Of a stretch of 64,000 bases of DNA, positions 53,347 through 63,408 are shown piece after piece (the stretch's first letter is position 1; every line of letters starts with the position of its first letter). The DNA comes from Candida dubliniensis CD36 (Eukaryota > Ascomycota > Pichiomycetes > Serinales > Debaryomycetaceae), in NCBI RefSeq assembly GCF_000026945.1, contig NC_012861.1:186001-250000 (forward strand), written 5' to 3'. The notes below the pieces were generated by a model. The model had not been told where the DNA came from and ran no database searches. It saw only the letters and a list, made by a program, of their open reading frames with translations. A program made the position numbers and the translations under genes.

Positions 53347-54705
53347 CTACAATATCAACCACACACAGGAACCTACCAAAGAAGCACCAATGATAGCTGT
53401 AATAATACCTGCCCCGGCCCTATCACCACCATCTATCGATAAAGGTGTTGCATCACTAGTAAGTTTACCATAACCTGCTGCAGGATTACCAATGGAGGAA
53501 CCACCTGTATCTGCTGTGTAAGGAGCTGGACGTTTATGAACCATCAAATTTTGCATCACCTCCAACGCTGACATTTGTTCACCTAACCCCCATTTACCAT
53601 CCCAACCTTCCGACCAGTTAGTCCACGACAATCCACAGGTAACCCCATCTGAACCACCAGTACACGAACCAGCAGCCGCATTTGCTGAGTCAACTAACCA
53701 TTTAGTGATGACAGGTTCAGTTTGAGGTACCAATACCGATGTTAACCCAAGGAATCGTGAAAAATACGCCTTGAATGACCTCTGATCATTATTACATGAA
53801 TTTGAAGGTTGACAAGCAGCTTCATACATAACCATACTTCCAGTGATATTCTTGAAAAACACTTGAGCACTTTCTAATAATTTAATTGTATAATTGTACC
53901 ATTTCTCTTCTTCGGTGTAATTGTACAAATATGCACATCCTGCTAACATAAGACCTTGGTTATAACTCCATTGGTATTTTGTGATATTAGAACAATTGTT
54001 GGCAACTTTAACCCCATCATAAACAAACCACCAATTCTGTTCCGTCAATAAACCAACTCCGTACATCCAGTCCCAAACTCTTTCTGCCCATACAACATAC
54101 GAATCATTACCGGTGTATCTTGCTAATCTGGCCGCCAAATGGAAAAGTGCACCGTTGGAAACCGAGTTTTTGTAATCATAACCAGAATTCCATTGGAAAA
54201 TTTGCCATCTCAATCCACCATTACATTCTTCTGTATCCCATCTTGCTTGCATAGTGTTGAAAACAGCTTGAGCTAAAGTTAACCACGCTTTAGTTGAGTC
54301 TTTTGGATTGGTGAAATTACGTTCTGCTGCTGCCATTACAGCTATACCCCAAAACGCTTGATCATCATTACCTTCAGTAGTAGATTGATTTAAAGGAATG
54401 TAATTGTCGTCATCACCCGTTTGGTATAATAATGCCTCAGTAATAAGAGGAACTAAAGTGTCATTATCAAAATAAAATGTGTAATCTATCAATGAACCCC
54501 ATGCACCACCGGCTTCCCACCAATAGTAGGGCCAAGAAAACATACCAATCACACCACCATATTTATTACCATCGTAATAATCCAATAGACCTTTGGCAAT
54601 GATGTTACAATCCTCACGGATAGTTGTTTCATTATTGGTGTCGAGCCAAATTGCATGCGAAAGGGATGAAAATAAAGATATTATTATATATGTTGAGAAC
54701 TTCAT
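53347..54705 (-). CDS. DCW1: GPI-anchored GH76 cell-wall enzyme Dcw1
   Basis: 452 residues. Signal peptide 1-18, GH76 (alpha/alpha)6 domain with paired catalytic aspartates Asp114-Asp115 in EGNDDQAFWG, QWNSGYDYKNSVSNGALFHLAARLARYT in the middle (key parts YDYKNSVSNG, ARLARYTG), and many N-glycosylation sites. A C-terminal GPI signal follows, with a Gly/Asp/Ala attachment stretch (GGDRAGAG) and hydrophobic tail. With its paralogue Dfg5 it is thought to transfer GPI glycoproteins to cell-wall glucan; the pair is essential together in yeast. Dcw1 rather than Dfg5 is from remembered gene order and overall length. Confidence 0.88.
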   Translation of the reverse strand: MKFSTYIIISLFSSLSHAIWLDTNNETTIREDCNIIAKGLLDYYDGNKYGGVIGMFSWPYYWWEAGGAWGSLIDYTFYFDNDTLVPLITEALLYQTGDDDNYIPLNQSTTEGNDDQAFWGIAVMAAAERNFTNPKDSTKAWLTLAQAVFNTMQARWDTEECNGGLRWQIFQWNSGYDYKNSVSNGALFHLAARLARYTGNDSYVVWAERVWDWMYGVGLLTEQNWWFVYDGVKVANNCSNITKYQWSYNQGLMLAGCAYLYNYTEEEKWYNYTIKLLESAQVFFKNITGSMVMYEAACQPSNSCNNDQRSFKAYFSRFLGLTSVLVPQTEPVITKWLVDSANAAAGSCTGGSDGVTCGLSWTNWSEGWDGKWGLGEQMSALEVMQNLMVHKRPAPYTADTGGSSIGNPAAGYGKLTSDATPLSIDGGDRAGAGIITAIIGASLVGSCVWLIL

Positions 54706-55321
54706 GGTAAGCTCTAATACATATGAGTCTTTGTTCTTGTTATGGGTTTAACTGAGAAACAAAGCAAAAGTAAAAGTGGATCAAAGAAAAAGAAAGAGTA
54801 GTTTTCCAAACACAATATGTGATAATTATAGAAGGAAAAAAAATTTGCCAGAGAAAGAGAAAGAGAGTAAGAGAGGAAAAAAAAACAAACTTTTTGGTAG
54901 TAAAGTTGTAAAAGTAAGCTAAGTAAGTAATTTAGTAAACAATTGTTCGTTCTTCTTTCATTGTTTATATTGTGAGGAAAGAATCTCATTCTTCTACTTC
55001 CACTAAAAAAAAAAAAAGTTTCTTTTCAGCTTTGTTCCCTCTCGTTAGAAAAATGGGCGCGTTCTCGGTAAAGGGGGTGGTAGGCTAGGCTAGAGCTAGA
55101 GGTGGTGGAAGGAGAGAATGCGATAAAAGCGTTCCCGAAAAGTTCATTTTTTTTCCTCTGTTGCTGTCCCACACGCACAAGCTCTGTCACCTCTCCTCCG
55201 CCTCCCCCCCCCCACAAAGATCTGGCCGCCAAGAACTTACACAGCCCATTTAATCTAAAATCTTCAACACATAGTTACATAAAATACATCATTTTTATTT
55301 TACACAAATAAATATACACTT
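54706..55321. other. Intergenic region upstream of DCW1
   Basis: 616 bases: DCW1 promoter and 3' region of the next minus-strand gene. It contains GAGAAAGAGA-type purine repeats (54850-54882), an A-run (55005-55016), a GC-richer stretch (55050-55130) and C10 at 55204-55213. No gene supported. Confidence 0.6.
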
Positions 55322-57115
55322 TTAAAATTGAAATACTGGATCCAAAACTTCTACTGTTGACTCTTTCTTAGAAAGAATATCATGATCATCTTCCTTGATA
55401 GTAATGTCATCTTTGTTTTCATTACTAACAAATGTAGTTGTTTGGTTGATATCATTTTCTGATTCATTGTCGTTCTCAATCGCTATACTCTCACTGGATT
55501 CATCTTCACTTGGCACGTGAGCCCCTTCAACATGAAGTTCCTCCTCTTCTTCAGTTTCACCAATAGGTTCGCTCTCATCTTTATTTCCTTGATTAACGTC
55601 ACTTACTAATTCAGGGTCAGCCTCTTTACTCACGTCCATTTTATCGTCTACCTCTTCCTCTTCCTCTTGTTCTTTTTTGTTTTCTGGTTTTTCTTCATCA
55701 ACGTCCATGTCATCAACACCGTTTTCCTCGTCAAGCTTGAAAACCTTTTCATAATTGACAAAATCAGCAATAAACGCATCCTTGTTCAATTCTTTGATAA
55801 AATTTTGCAACTCTTCATTATAAGTGTGGGACACAGAAACCAATTTATCATATACTAACCCGCCAGTAACCGCATTATAATCAAGATTAATGTTCTGGAA
55901 ACTTGCAACTGGGGAGAACTCTTCCATCTGTAGTAATCCAAAAACAGCGGCAACTTTTTGTTTAAACTCAGTTGGATAAACAATATCACTTGGTCTATAG
56001 CTGGTATGATTCAATTTAATGACTAATAAATGATATTTCTTATTGAATACCAACGTAATCGAGGATTCTTTCAAATTTTTGATTTCGTCTTGCTCAGCAG
56101 ATTTGGCAATATAACTAAACCCGCTTTTAATAGATGTTGTTGATTTAAATTCATTAATATTGGAATATTCTTGTTTATAAAGCAAACCTAAACAAGCAAT
56201 TATTGGATCAATATATAATGCTCTTATATTACTCAACAAGTGACTTCGAAATTGTCTTTCATTCAACCTGATGCTTTGATATAGTGTGGTACGATCTTTA
56301 GTGTAAGCATCAAATCTGGACATGTTAGTTGTAAAGGCATCGTTAAACTCTTTTAAATAAACTAAATTTTTTATGTCTTTGTCAGAATGCAATTTCTCAA
56401 GTATAGTGGATAAATATTTTTGAAAATCATCAAATACATTATCGTTCGAATAAGGATCCAAGTTTGCTTTAATCACTTTAGCATCTTTAGGCGATTCGTT
56501 TTCATTACCCAATTCTGACAAAATTTTATAAAGATCTTCTTCATCGTCAACAACAGTTTCTTGCTGGTGATGCAACTGTTGGTGTGTTTGTTGTTGTTGT
56601 TGTTGCTGTTGGCGATGTTGATGATGTTGTTGGTGTTGTTGTTGTTGTTGCTGCTGCTGCTGAGGTTGTTGTTGTTGTTGCTTTCGAGATTTTGTTGGTG
56701 CTTGATTTCCATTATTATTTGTCTTCATTGTCATTTGGTACTTGGGACCAGCAGTATTTCCATTGGATGAAGAAACCACTTCGTTGGTATTATGATTATG
56801 AATAACTGGTGGTACATAATTTGGATTATTTAGCACTTTTGCTATCTCCACCTGGTAATTGAATGGTTTATTATGATACCTTTTAAAAAATTCATCCTTC
56901 AATAAACCTTCTTCTTCTATGTAATTTTCTGCCGATTGTTGTTCTCTAAATTGTTTCAACCCGTAAAGCATGGTTTCTTCCGCTAATGGTTTTCTCAGAT
57001 TCTTTTTATTTCTTTCAATAATTCGACACTTGGCACAAGTTTTATACTGACGAACTTCTTCTGGCTCGTCATCAAGACGCTTTCTCTTACATCTACGACA
57101 ACGACGAACATCCAT
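55322..57115 (-). CDS. Unrecognised 597-residue protein: N-terminal CxxC pairs, Gln/His run, acidic tail
   Basis: The N-terminus has two cysteine pairs, Cys6-Cys9 (CRRC) and Cys27-Cys30 (CAKC), in a very basic setting (RRCRRCKRKR), suitable for a four-Cys zinc knuckle binding nucleic acid. Residues about 145-190 are a polyGln/His run. A conserved-looking globular part (about 220-450) contains DVFDDFQKYLSTILEKL, FRSHLLSNIRALYIDPIIACLGLLY and a beta-rich stretch (SITLVFNKKYHLLVIKLNHTSY). The tail is strongly acidic with repeated DMDVDEE. The make-up suggests a nuclear regulator. I know no family for it. A PAC-like motif and an ATCACGTGAT palindrome lie in its promoter. Confidence 0.75.
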   Translation of the reverse strand: MDVRRCRRCKRKRLDDEPEEVRQYKTCAKCRIIERNKKNLRKPLAEETMLYGLKQFREQQSAENYIEEEGLLKDEFFKRYHNKPFNYQVEIAKVLNNPNYVPPVIHNHNTNEVVSSSNGNTAGPKYQMTMKTNNNGNQAPTKSRKQQQQQPQQQQQQQQQHQQHHQHRQQQQQQQQTHQQLHHQQETVVDDEEDLYKILSELGNENESPKDAKVIKANLDPYSNDNVFDDFQKYLSTILEKLHSDKDIKNLVYLKEFNDAFTTNMSRFDAYTKDRTTLYQSIRLNERQFRSHLLSNIRALYIDPIIACLGLLYKQEYSNINEFKSTTSIKSGFSYIAKSAEQDEIKNLKESSITLVFNKKYHLLVIKLNHTSYRPSDIVYPTEFKQKVAAVFGLLQMEEFSPVASFQNINLDYNAVTGGLVYDKLVSVSHTYNEELQNFIKELNKDAFIADFVNYEKVFKLDEENGVDDMDVDEEKPENKKEQEEEEEVDDKMDVSKEADPELVSDVNQGNKDESEPIGETEEEEELHVEGAHVPSEDESSESIAIENDNESENDINQTTTFVSNENKDDITIKEDDHDILSKKESTVEVLDPVFQF

Positions 57116-57540
57116 GGTGTAAATTGAAGGGTTTTTTTATATTCGATTGATTGAAAGCTGGATTACTCTAACGACAAAGGTCTCTTAATTGGATACTACT
57201 TCTTTTTTTTTCTCACTGCGAGTTTTGGAAATGGAAATCTCTCTCTCTTAACTATCAACGATGAGATGTTGTAATACTTTTGGGGACAAGCACAAGGTGA
57301 GCAAAAAAAAAAAATTTCCTGGAATTCTCAAACAAAAAAATGATTCAAACTTTACTCACAGATTCAATACTTGAAGGATATGGAGAAAGTCTTAACGTTT
57401 AACAAACAGGTTCAGCAAATTGGAAGGCAATCAATTTTGACGAAAAAAAGAAGAATTTAAAATTTTTTTTTCCTCTGGTGAACTTTTTTTTTTTTGGTTT
57501 CAACAACTTTTTTTTTCTGTTCGAAAAACCATTAAACTGT

Positions 57541-57550
57541 ATCACGTGAT
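57541..57550. promoter_or_regulatory. Perfect ATCACGTGAT palindrome (Cbf1-type)
   Basis: A ten-base perfect palindrome containing the RTCACRTG consensus of Cbf1 on both strands, 426 bases upstream of the 597-residue gene. Cbf1 in Candida acts in sulphur metabolism, respiration and, with Tbf1, at ribosomal protein genes. Which gene it serves here is unknown. Confidence 0.5.
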
Positions 57551-58474
57551 AAACATTTTTTTTTTTGTGTTTTTATTTAAGAATAGTCTATTAGTTGTAC
57601 TATTGACAGCAATATTCTACATGGAAAGAGAGACTTATTTATAAAACTTTATGATGTTAGGGTATGTAAGATGATAATGAAGTTGATCCGATTGCGAAAA
57701 CCAAACTTTCCTTTAATAAATTTGCAACTTTTTTTTTGTTTTCATAGAAATAGAATTTTTTCTGCCTAAATCGCAAAACAGAGAAAAATAAAAATTGCAC
57801 CCAAAATATTCAAAAACTCTCGTAAACCCCCAAAATAAAAGCCTGTAAAAGTAGTTGTATAGGAAAAGATCCAGTTGATGAGGAAGGTTGATCAAAAAAA
57901 CGTATTTTGATTAAATTAATCGAATATGTAAAAATATCTAGAGACGGATATGTTTTTATTTATTTCATTTTAAAGCATGGCGGGGCATTTGTTAGATTGT
58001 TATGAACAAAAGAACTGATTATCACCCGAATTCAAACCAACCATTTCCTTATCAACTGGTACGGCTTGTAAAAAAATGATTTTGCTACTGTAGCATTTCC
58101 AAAGAATTTACACGAAGAAGAGAAAAGCTCTTGGTGTTACAGTCATATTTACCCAAATTTTAGCTTTTTTCTTTTTTTTAGTTCAAGGACCACGAGCCGA
58201 TACTCCCCCTAACAATAGCAATTGTACCACATTTAAAGCACACAAAGAAAATCAATTTCCTCAACAACAACAAAGCCTCAATCACACATCGTTTGATGAG
58301 ATGTATCGCATCGATTTGAAATTATGAAACACAAACAACACCAATTCTACATTGCTCTAATACAACAAGATAGTACAGAGTAGTCTGTCTCCAGTCCATA
58401 TTTAAAAGTTTCAACTAAACAAGGAGATCCATTTTTGATTATTATTTAGGTATTTTTTTTTTTTGCCCTAGTGC

Positions 58475-58482
58475 TATAAAAA
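58475..58482 (+). promoter_or_regulatory. TATA box candidate for the phospholipase B gene
   Basis: TATAAAAA about 390 bases upstream of the ATG, implying a rather long 5' leader. Other TA-rich sites lie nearer (58781-58787). Confidence 0.35.
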
Positions 58483-58870
58483 TTCCCCACTAATTGATAC
58501 TAAAGAGTGTTTTCATTTTATTTTTAAATTAAAATTGAACACTAAAATAGTTTGGCTTGTAATCTTCTCACCTACAGGTCCTTAAATATATTTGATCTTA
58601 TTCTGCATAATACTTTCCTCATTCGGTAAATCGTTTATATTTAGTTTTTGTTGCTACCCAACATCGCTGAATTTTGCAAGACAATGAGGCCCTACAAACT
58701 ACGAAATCCCAGCTGCATCGGGTTCTATTAAAAAGTGAATCCCTTATGGTGACCCTGCAACTTGAAAACAATTTATAAACACTCTCAAAATCCCTATTTG
58801 TTTTTATTTTATTTTATTCTATTTATTTTTTTTTTTTAACTCGACTTTCCTTTACTTACTAATTTCAAAT

Positions 58871-60925
58871 ATGAATTTATTGATTTATTTATTGCTATTA
58901 AGTGTTTCACTAGTGTTGGGGTCTTCTCCAAGTGGTGGATATGCACCAGGGATAGTTCAATGTCCTATTAATTCCAACTCAAGTGTGAATACTTCTTCGT
59001 TTATCCGTGAAGCCGATTCCATATCTGACCTCGAAAAACAATGGATTAAACAACGACAACTGAAAGTAAATACAGCTTTAATCGAATTTTTGAAATCAGC
59101 AAACTTGTCGAATTTTAATGCTCAAAACTTTATTGATTCTGAAGACTACAAAGGGATTAATTTGGGATTAGCATTTTCTGGAGGAAGTTATCGGGCCATG
59201 CTTAATGGTGCAGGTCAAATAATGGCATTAGATTCAAGATCATCTCTGGCAGGCTCTTTAGGTGGTATCTTACAGAGTGCAAATTATATTGGTGGATTAT
59301 CTGGCAGTTCTTGGTTGCTTGGCTCATTGGCAATGCAAGGATGGCCAACAGTGGAAGAAGTTGTTTTTGAAAACCCAAATGATTTATGGAACTTGACTGT
59401 TTCTAGGCAATTGGTCAATCAAACTGGATTATGGACTATTGTGTTTCCAGTTGTGTTTGACAATTTGAATAGTGCATTAAGCCATATGAATTTCTGGGAC
59501 AATGATTCCAATGGTGTTAAATTTGATTTGGAAGCCAAGGAAAAAGCAGGATTTCAAACTTCCTTGACCGATGCATGGGCAAGAGGTTTAGCTCATCAAT
59601 TGTTTCCAAAGGGTAACGACAATTATGATAGTGGTGCTACTTGGAGTGATATCAGAGACATTGACGCATTTGCCAACCATGATATGCCTTTCCCCTTTGT
59701 CACAGGGTTAGGAAGACGTCCAGGTACAACTGTCTATAATTTGAATTCTACGGTTATTGAAATGAACCCATTTGAATTTGGTTCTTTTGATCCTTCATTG
59801 AATACGTTCACTGATATAAAGTATTTAGGTACCAATGTGAGTAATGGTGTTCCTGTTGATTCATGTATTAATGGATTTGATAATTCTGGTTTCATAGTTG
59901 GGTCCTCATCTTCCTTGTTTAATCAATTCTTAAATACTTTGGTTTGTGACGATTGCAATTCCTTGAATTTTGCAATCAAATGGTTACTCAAGAAATTCTT
60001 AACATATTTATCCAACTCCCATGAAGATGTAGCTCTTTACACACCAAATCCATTTTACAATTCTCAATATGCCAAATCAGAAAATATCACTACCAACAAC
60101 ACACTATATGTTATAGATGGAGGTATTGGTGGCGAAGTCATCCCATTGTCTACCTTAATGGTTAAAGAAAGAGCTTTGGATATTGTGTTTGCTTTTGATA
60201 ACGATGTCAACACTGAGACAAGTTGGCCAGATGGATCAGCATTAATTTCAAGTTACGAACGTCAATTTGCCCAGCAAGGGTCTTCCAATCTTTGTCCTTA
60301 TGTCCCTGATTCAAACACATTTTTGGCTAAAGGGTTAACGGCAAAACCAACTTTTTTTGGATGTGACGCTAAGAATCTAACCACATTAGAGAAAGACGGA
60401 GTTATTCCTCCATTAGTGGTCTATTTTGCAAATAGACCATACGAGTATTATTCAAATGTCAGTACATATGATTTGACATTTACTGACGAACAGAAAAAGG
60501 GTCTCGTCAAAAATGGATTTGATGTTGCCACCAGATTAAATGGAACAATTGATCCTGAATTCAAAAGCTGTATTGCTTGCGCACTCATTAGAAGAGAAGA
60601 AGAAAGGCGTGGTATTGAACAACTGGACCAATGTAAGAAATGCTTTGAGAATTATTGTTGGGATGGTACTTATGCTAGTGGACCTTCAGAAAATTATGTG
60701 AATTTTACTGATTCAAGCTTAACTAATGACAGCACAGTCTTTTATGGTGACGCCAATTCTAAGGTTTCTTCATCAAGTGGTGGATTGTTTGGTTTCTTGA
60801 AAAGAGATACTCAAAATGTTGAAGAATTTACAGGTGTCATACTTGAAAGTAACTCTGATGGCTTAAGATTTTCCAAATATTTAACAATTGCATCATTATT
60901 TGCCACATATTTGGTAATTATGTGA
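58871..60925 (+). CDS. PLB4.5: GPI-anchored phospholipase B / lysophospholipase
   Basis: 684 residues. Signal peptide about 1-17. The PLA2-like catalytic domain has GLAFSGGSYRAMLNGAG (Arg108) and the nucleophile Ser144 in GLSGSSW, and the catalytic aspartate is in VIDGGIGGEVIPL (near 414). Paired cysteines and many N-glycosylation sites are present. The C-terminus ends in a hydrophobic GPI signal (YLTIASLFATYLVIM). The enzyme removes acyl chains from phospholipids and lysophospholipids at the cell surface. C. albicans has several PLB genes; position beside ENT2 suggests the one named PLB4.5, but the paralogue is not settled. Codon 126 (CTG, 59246-59248) should be read as serine. Confidence 0.85.
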   Translation: MNLLIYLLLLSVSLVLGSSPSGGYAPGIVQCPINSNSSVNTSSFIREADSISDLEKQWIKQRQLKVNTALIEFLKSANLSNFNAQNFIDSEDYKGINLGLAFSGGSYRAMLNGAGQIMALDSRSSLAGSLGGILQSANYIGGLSGSSWLLGSLAMQGWPTVEEVVFENPNDLWNLTVSRQLVNQTGLWTIVFPVVFDNLNSALSHMNFWDNDSNGVKFDLEAKEKAGFQTSLTDAWARGLAHQLFPKGNDNYDSGATWSDIRDIDAFANHDMPFPFVTGLGRRPGTTVYNLNSTVIEMNPFEFGSFDPSLNTFTDIKYLGTNVSNGVPVDSCINGFDNSGFIVGSSSSLFNQFLNTLVCDDCNSLNFAIKWLLKKFLTYLSNSHEDVALYTPNPFYNSQYAKSENITTNNTLYVIDGGIGGEVIPLSTLMVKERALDIVFAFDNDVNTETSWPDGSALISSYERQFAQQGSSNLCPYVPDSNTFLAKGLTAKPTFFGCDAKNLTTLEKDGVIPPLVVYFANRPYEYYSNVSTYDLTFTDEQKKGLVKNGFDVATRLNGTIDPEFKSCIACALIRREEERRGIEQLDQCKKCFENYCWDGTYASGPSENYVNFTDSSLTNDSTVFYGDANSKVSSSSGGLFGFLKRDTQNVEEFTGVILESNSDGLRFSKYLTIASLFATYLVIM

Positions 60926-61575
60926 GACAAAAAAATAATACCACTATTAATGAACAATTCCATTAAAAATATACGTTATAACCGTAAAGAGTTCTGCAAA
61001 AGAAAGCCTCGTAGATTTCAAAGAAACTAAGGCTAAACATTCTTCATAGTAAGTAATAGTCATACAAATTTTTATAAATGGATACACAGCTGAATGTCAG
61101 TTCTGTGAGAAGAAATTCATAGCCCCTTTATAGCCCCTATGATCATCCCTAAAGCTATCCACACTTAACAGAAAGGTACTCTTATTGTGATCCCAATCAA
61201 ACAAACAAAAGAGTACTCAACTTACAAAACAATCATTACAAGTTAAACTGCATCGTGTAGTATATAAGAAGAGTTAAACGTTGTGTATGTATGGTGCAAA
61301 TTAGACCAATGAATGGGAATTCGTGCAAACTCGGATAAAATGGAATCAGTTGCTTTTTTTCTTTTTTTCGTTCTCGCACACACACACACACTCACATATT
61401 ATTATGTGAGTGTTGATTGTTTGTTGAATGAAAAAAAGAAAAGCCAAGGCAACGCAACGCAAAAACCGAACATACTAACGGACAACCCAAACCATTTTGG
61501 ATTTTTTTTCCTAAATTACTTATCAAAAGAAACAAAGTTTCCGAAAAGAGTTCATCATATACACACATTTGAAAC
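60926..61575. other. Intergenic region phospholipase B - ENT2
   Basis: 650 bases. TATATAAG at 61261-61268, GTATGT at 61285-61290, CA repeats (61377-61390) and TACTAAC at 61473-61479: a possible 5'-leader intron of ENT2 (see findings). No protein gene supported. Confidence 0.6.
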
Positions 61576-63111
61576 ATGTCGAAGCTTGTACGCTCAATTA
61601 AAAATGTTGCTGGAGGATACTCCTCAGCTCAACGAGTTGTCAGAAATGCCACTTCCAACGACCCCACTGGACCTACTACGTTTGATATGGAGGAAATATC
61701 ATCATTCACATACCAATCACAGACAGAATTCATGGAGGTTATGGATATGTTAGATCGTCGTCTCAATGATAAAGGCAAGAATTGGAGACATGTGGCTAAA
61801 TCATTGACGGTATTGGATTATCTAGTTCGTTATGGATCAGACAAATGTGTGTTATGGGCCAAAGACAATCTTTATATTATTAAGACATTAAGGGAATTTG
61901 TCCATTTTGATGAAACAAACAATGATCAAGGTGCAATTATTAGAGTTAAAGCTAAGGAATTGGTATCACTTTTAAGAGACGATGAGCGATTAAAACAAGA
62001 GCGTGCAAATGCAAAAAAGAATAGACGTTATAGAAGTTATGATGATGATGGTGGCGACGACTTTGATTCTGACAGAAGAAGAAGAAATAGAGAAGATCGT
62101 CCAAGAAGAGACGAGCCTTACGATGCTGAGCTACAACGGGCATTAGAATTGTCAAGAATAACTGCTGAAGAAGAACAAAATCGTAACAGAGAAGATGAAA
62201 ACGATCCTGAATTGGAAGCAGCAATTAAGTTGTCATTGGAAGAAGAAGAAATGAGAAAACAAAATAACAATTTATTGGATTTGAATGATGAAACACCACA
62301 GCAGCAACAACCTCAATATTATTTAGCAACCGGATTCTACCAGCAACAACCGCAGTTTTATGCCCAACAAACCCAGGCACAACCATTCCAACAATATGAT
62401 AGGTTTGGTAACCCAATACAGAATCCAATGGAAACAGGATTATATAATCAACAGGCCTACTATCAACAACAACAGCAACAGCAACAACAACAGTTTCAAC
62501 CAAACCAGTTTACTGGTTTCAACTATGCTCAACCACAAGCTCAACCTGAACCTTTACAGTCATTAAAAACAGGATCCAATAATCCATTCGCCATATCTTC
62601 TGGGTCAGACAATACCAACAAGCCACCAACTCAATCGTTGAACTCTTTAGCCCAAGAACAACAGCAGCAACAGCAACAACCACAATTCTTTACCCAACCA
62701 ACCACTGCCCCACTCAAGCAACAAAACACATCATCATCAAGGTTTAATGAAACTCATGAATTGAATGATTTATTGACACAAGGAACTGGATTAGATACGT
62801 TTGGTAACACTGGAGACACTAGAATCCCTCACCAACATACAAAGACACAAAATTTTATAAATTCGAGTGGAACTGGATATAAACAAACTAATAATGAACC
62901 AATTAGATTAAGTTCCAATGCTACAGGTAATCCATTTCTTAATACTGGTATTGGATATCAAGGCGCTACACAACAACCACAACAACAACAAGTAGCACAA
63001 ATCAATCCTGCTTATACTGGGTATGGATTTGGTAATGCTCAACCGCAACCACAACCACATCAACAACAATCCCGTAATGGTAATGATGGCCCAAGTTTAA
63101 TAGATATTTAA
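61576..63111 (+). CDS. ENT2: Epsin (ENTH-domain endocytic adaptor)
   Basis: 511 residues. ENTH domain at about 1-145 (KNVAGGYSSAQRVVRNATSNDP, key block YSSAQRVVRNATSND, then RHVAKSLTVLDYLVRYGSD) for PI(4,5)P2 binding. Two ubiquitin-interacting motifs follow, DAELQRALELSR and DPELEAAIKLSLEEEE (about 180-230). Then comes LLDLND, a clathrin-box-like motif, a long Gln-rich region, NPF motifs (NNPFAIS, GNPFLNT) for EH-domain partners, and a C-terminal clathrin box SLIDI. It acts at clathrin-coated pits with actin. Ent1 or Ent2 cannot be told apart by eye; most CTG yeasts seem to have a single gene of this type, named ENT2 in C. albicans. Confidence 0.92.
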   Translation: MSKLVRSIKNVAGGYSSAQRVVRNATSNDPTGPTTFDMEEISSFTYQSQTEFMEVMDMLDRRLNDKGKNWRHVAKSLTVLDYLVRYGSDKCVLWAKDNLYIIKTLREFVHFDETNNDQGAIIRVKAKELVSLLRDDERLKQERANAKKNRRYRSYDDDGGDDFDSDRRRRNREDRPRRDEPYDAELQRALELSRITAEEEQNRNREDENDPELEAAIKLSLEEEEMRKQNNNLLDLNDETPQQQQPQYYLATGFYQQQPQFYAQQTQAQPFQQYDRFGNPIQNPMETGLYNQQAYYQQQQQQQQQQFQPNQFTGFNYAQPQAQPEPLQSLKTGSNNPFAISSGSDNTNKPPTQSLNSLAQEQQQQQQQPQFFTQPTTAPLKQQNTSSSRFNETHELNDLLTQGTGLDTFGNTGDTRIPHQHTKTQNFINSSGTGYKQTNNEPIRLSSNATGNPFLNTGIGYQGATQQPQQQQVAQINPAYTGYGFGNAQPQPQPHQQQSRNGNDGPSLIDI

Positions 63112-63408
63112 ACGAGTTCAATCAATCCAAAATAATTGCTTTTTAGAGTGATGTTATATTGGTAAAAGGTATAATTACATCTATGTATCATTTTTTTTTT
63201 TTTTATAGTTTTCTTTTTTCAATTTGAAGTTTAATGTTACTTATATATATATATATATATATTTCTTTTGTATTCAGCAGTCATTGAATGTGAATGTTAA
63301 ATTTTACCTTTTCGGTGAGTATTATTATGTACATTAGATATTCCGATATAACTAGATAAATAAAAATGCATATTATCAGTATTTAGCTTAACTCCTCTGG
63401 ACCATCAA
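63112..63408. repeat. 3' region of ENT2 with T-run and (TA)n
   Basis: T15 at about 63190-63204 and TA units at 63242-63261, in the convergent 3' region between ENT2 and the BRCT gene. Confidence 0.7.

Larger units (their letters stand above)
57116..58870. other. Divergent intergenic region upstream of phospholipase B gene
   Basis: 1.75 kb with no supported gene. PAC-like CGATGAGATG at 57259-57268, A-runs (57304-57313), T-runs (57461-57471, 57486-57496), the palindrome ATCACGTGAT at 57541-57550, CAACAACAACAA near 58261-58271, and a TATA box TATAAAAA at 58475-58482. The last 70 bases before 58871 are T-rich leader. Confidence 0.6.

Noticed and set aside
56561..56805. Leu/Val-rich plus-strand frames opposite the Gln/His tract
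   Set aside because: They are translations of the CAA/CAG repeat in other frames.
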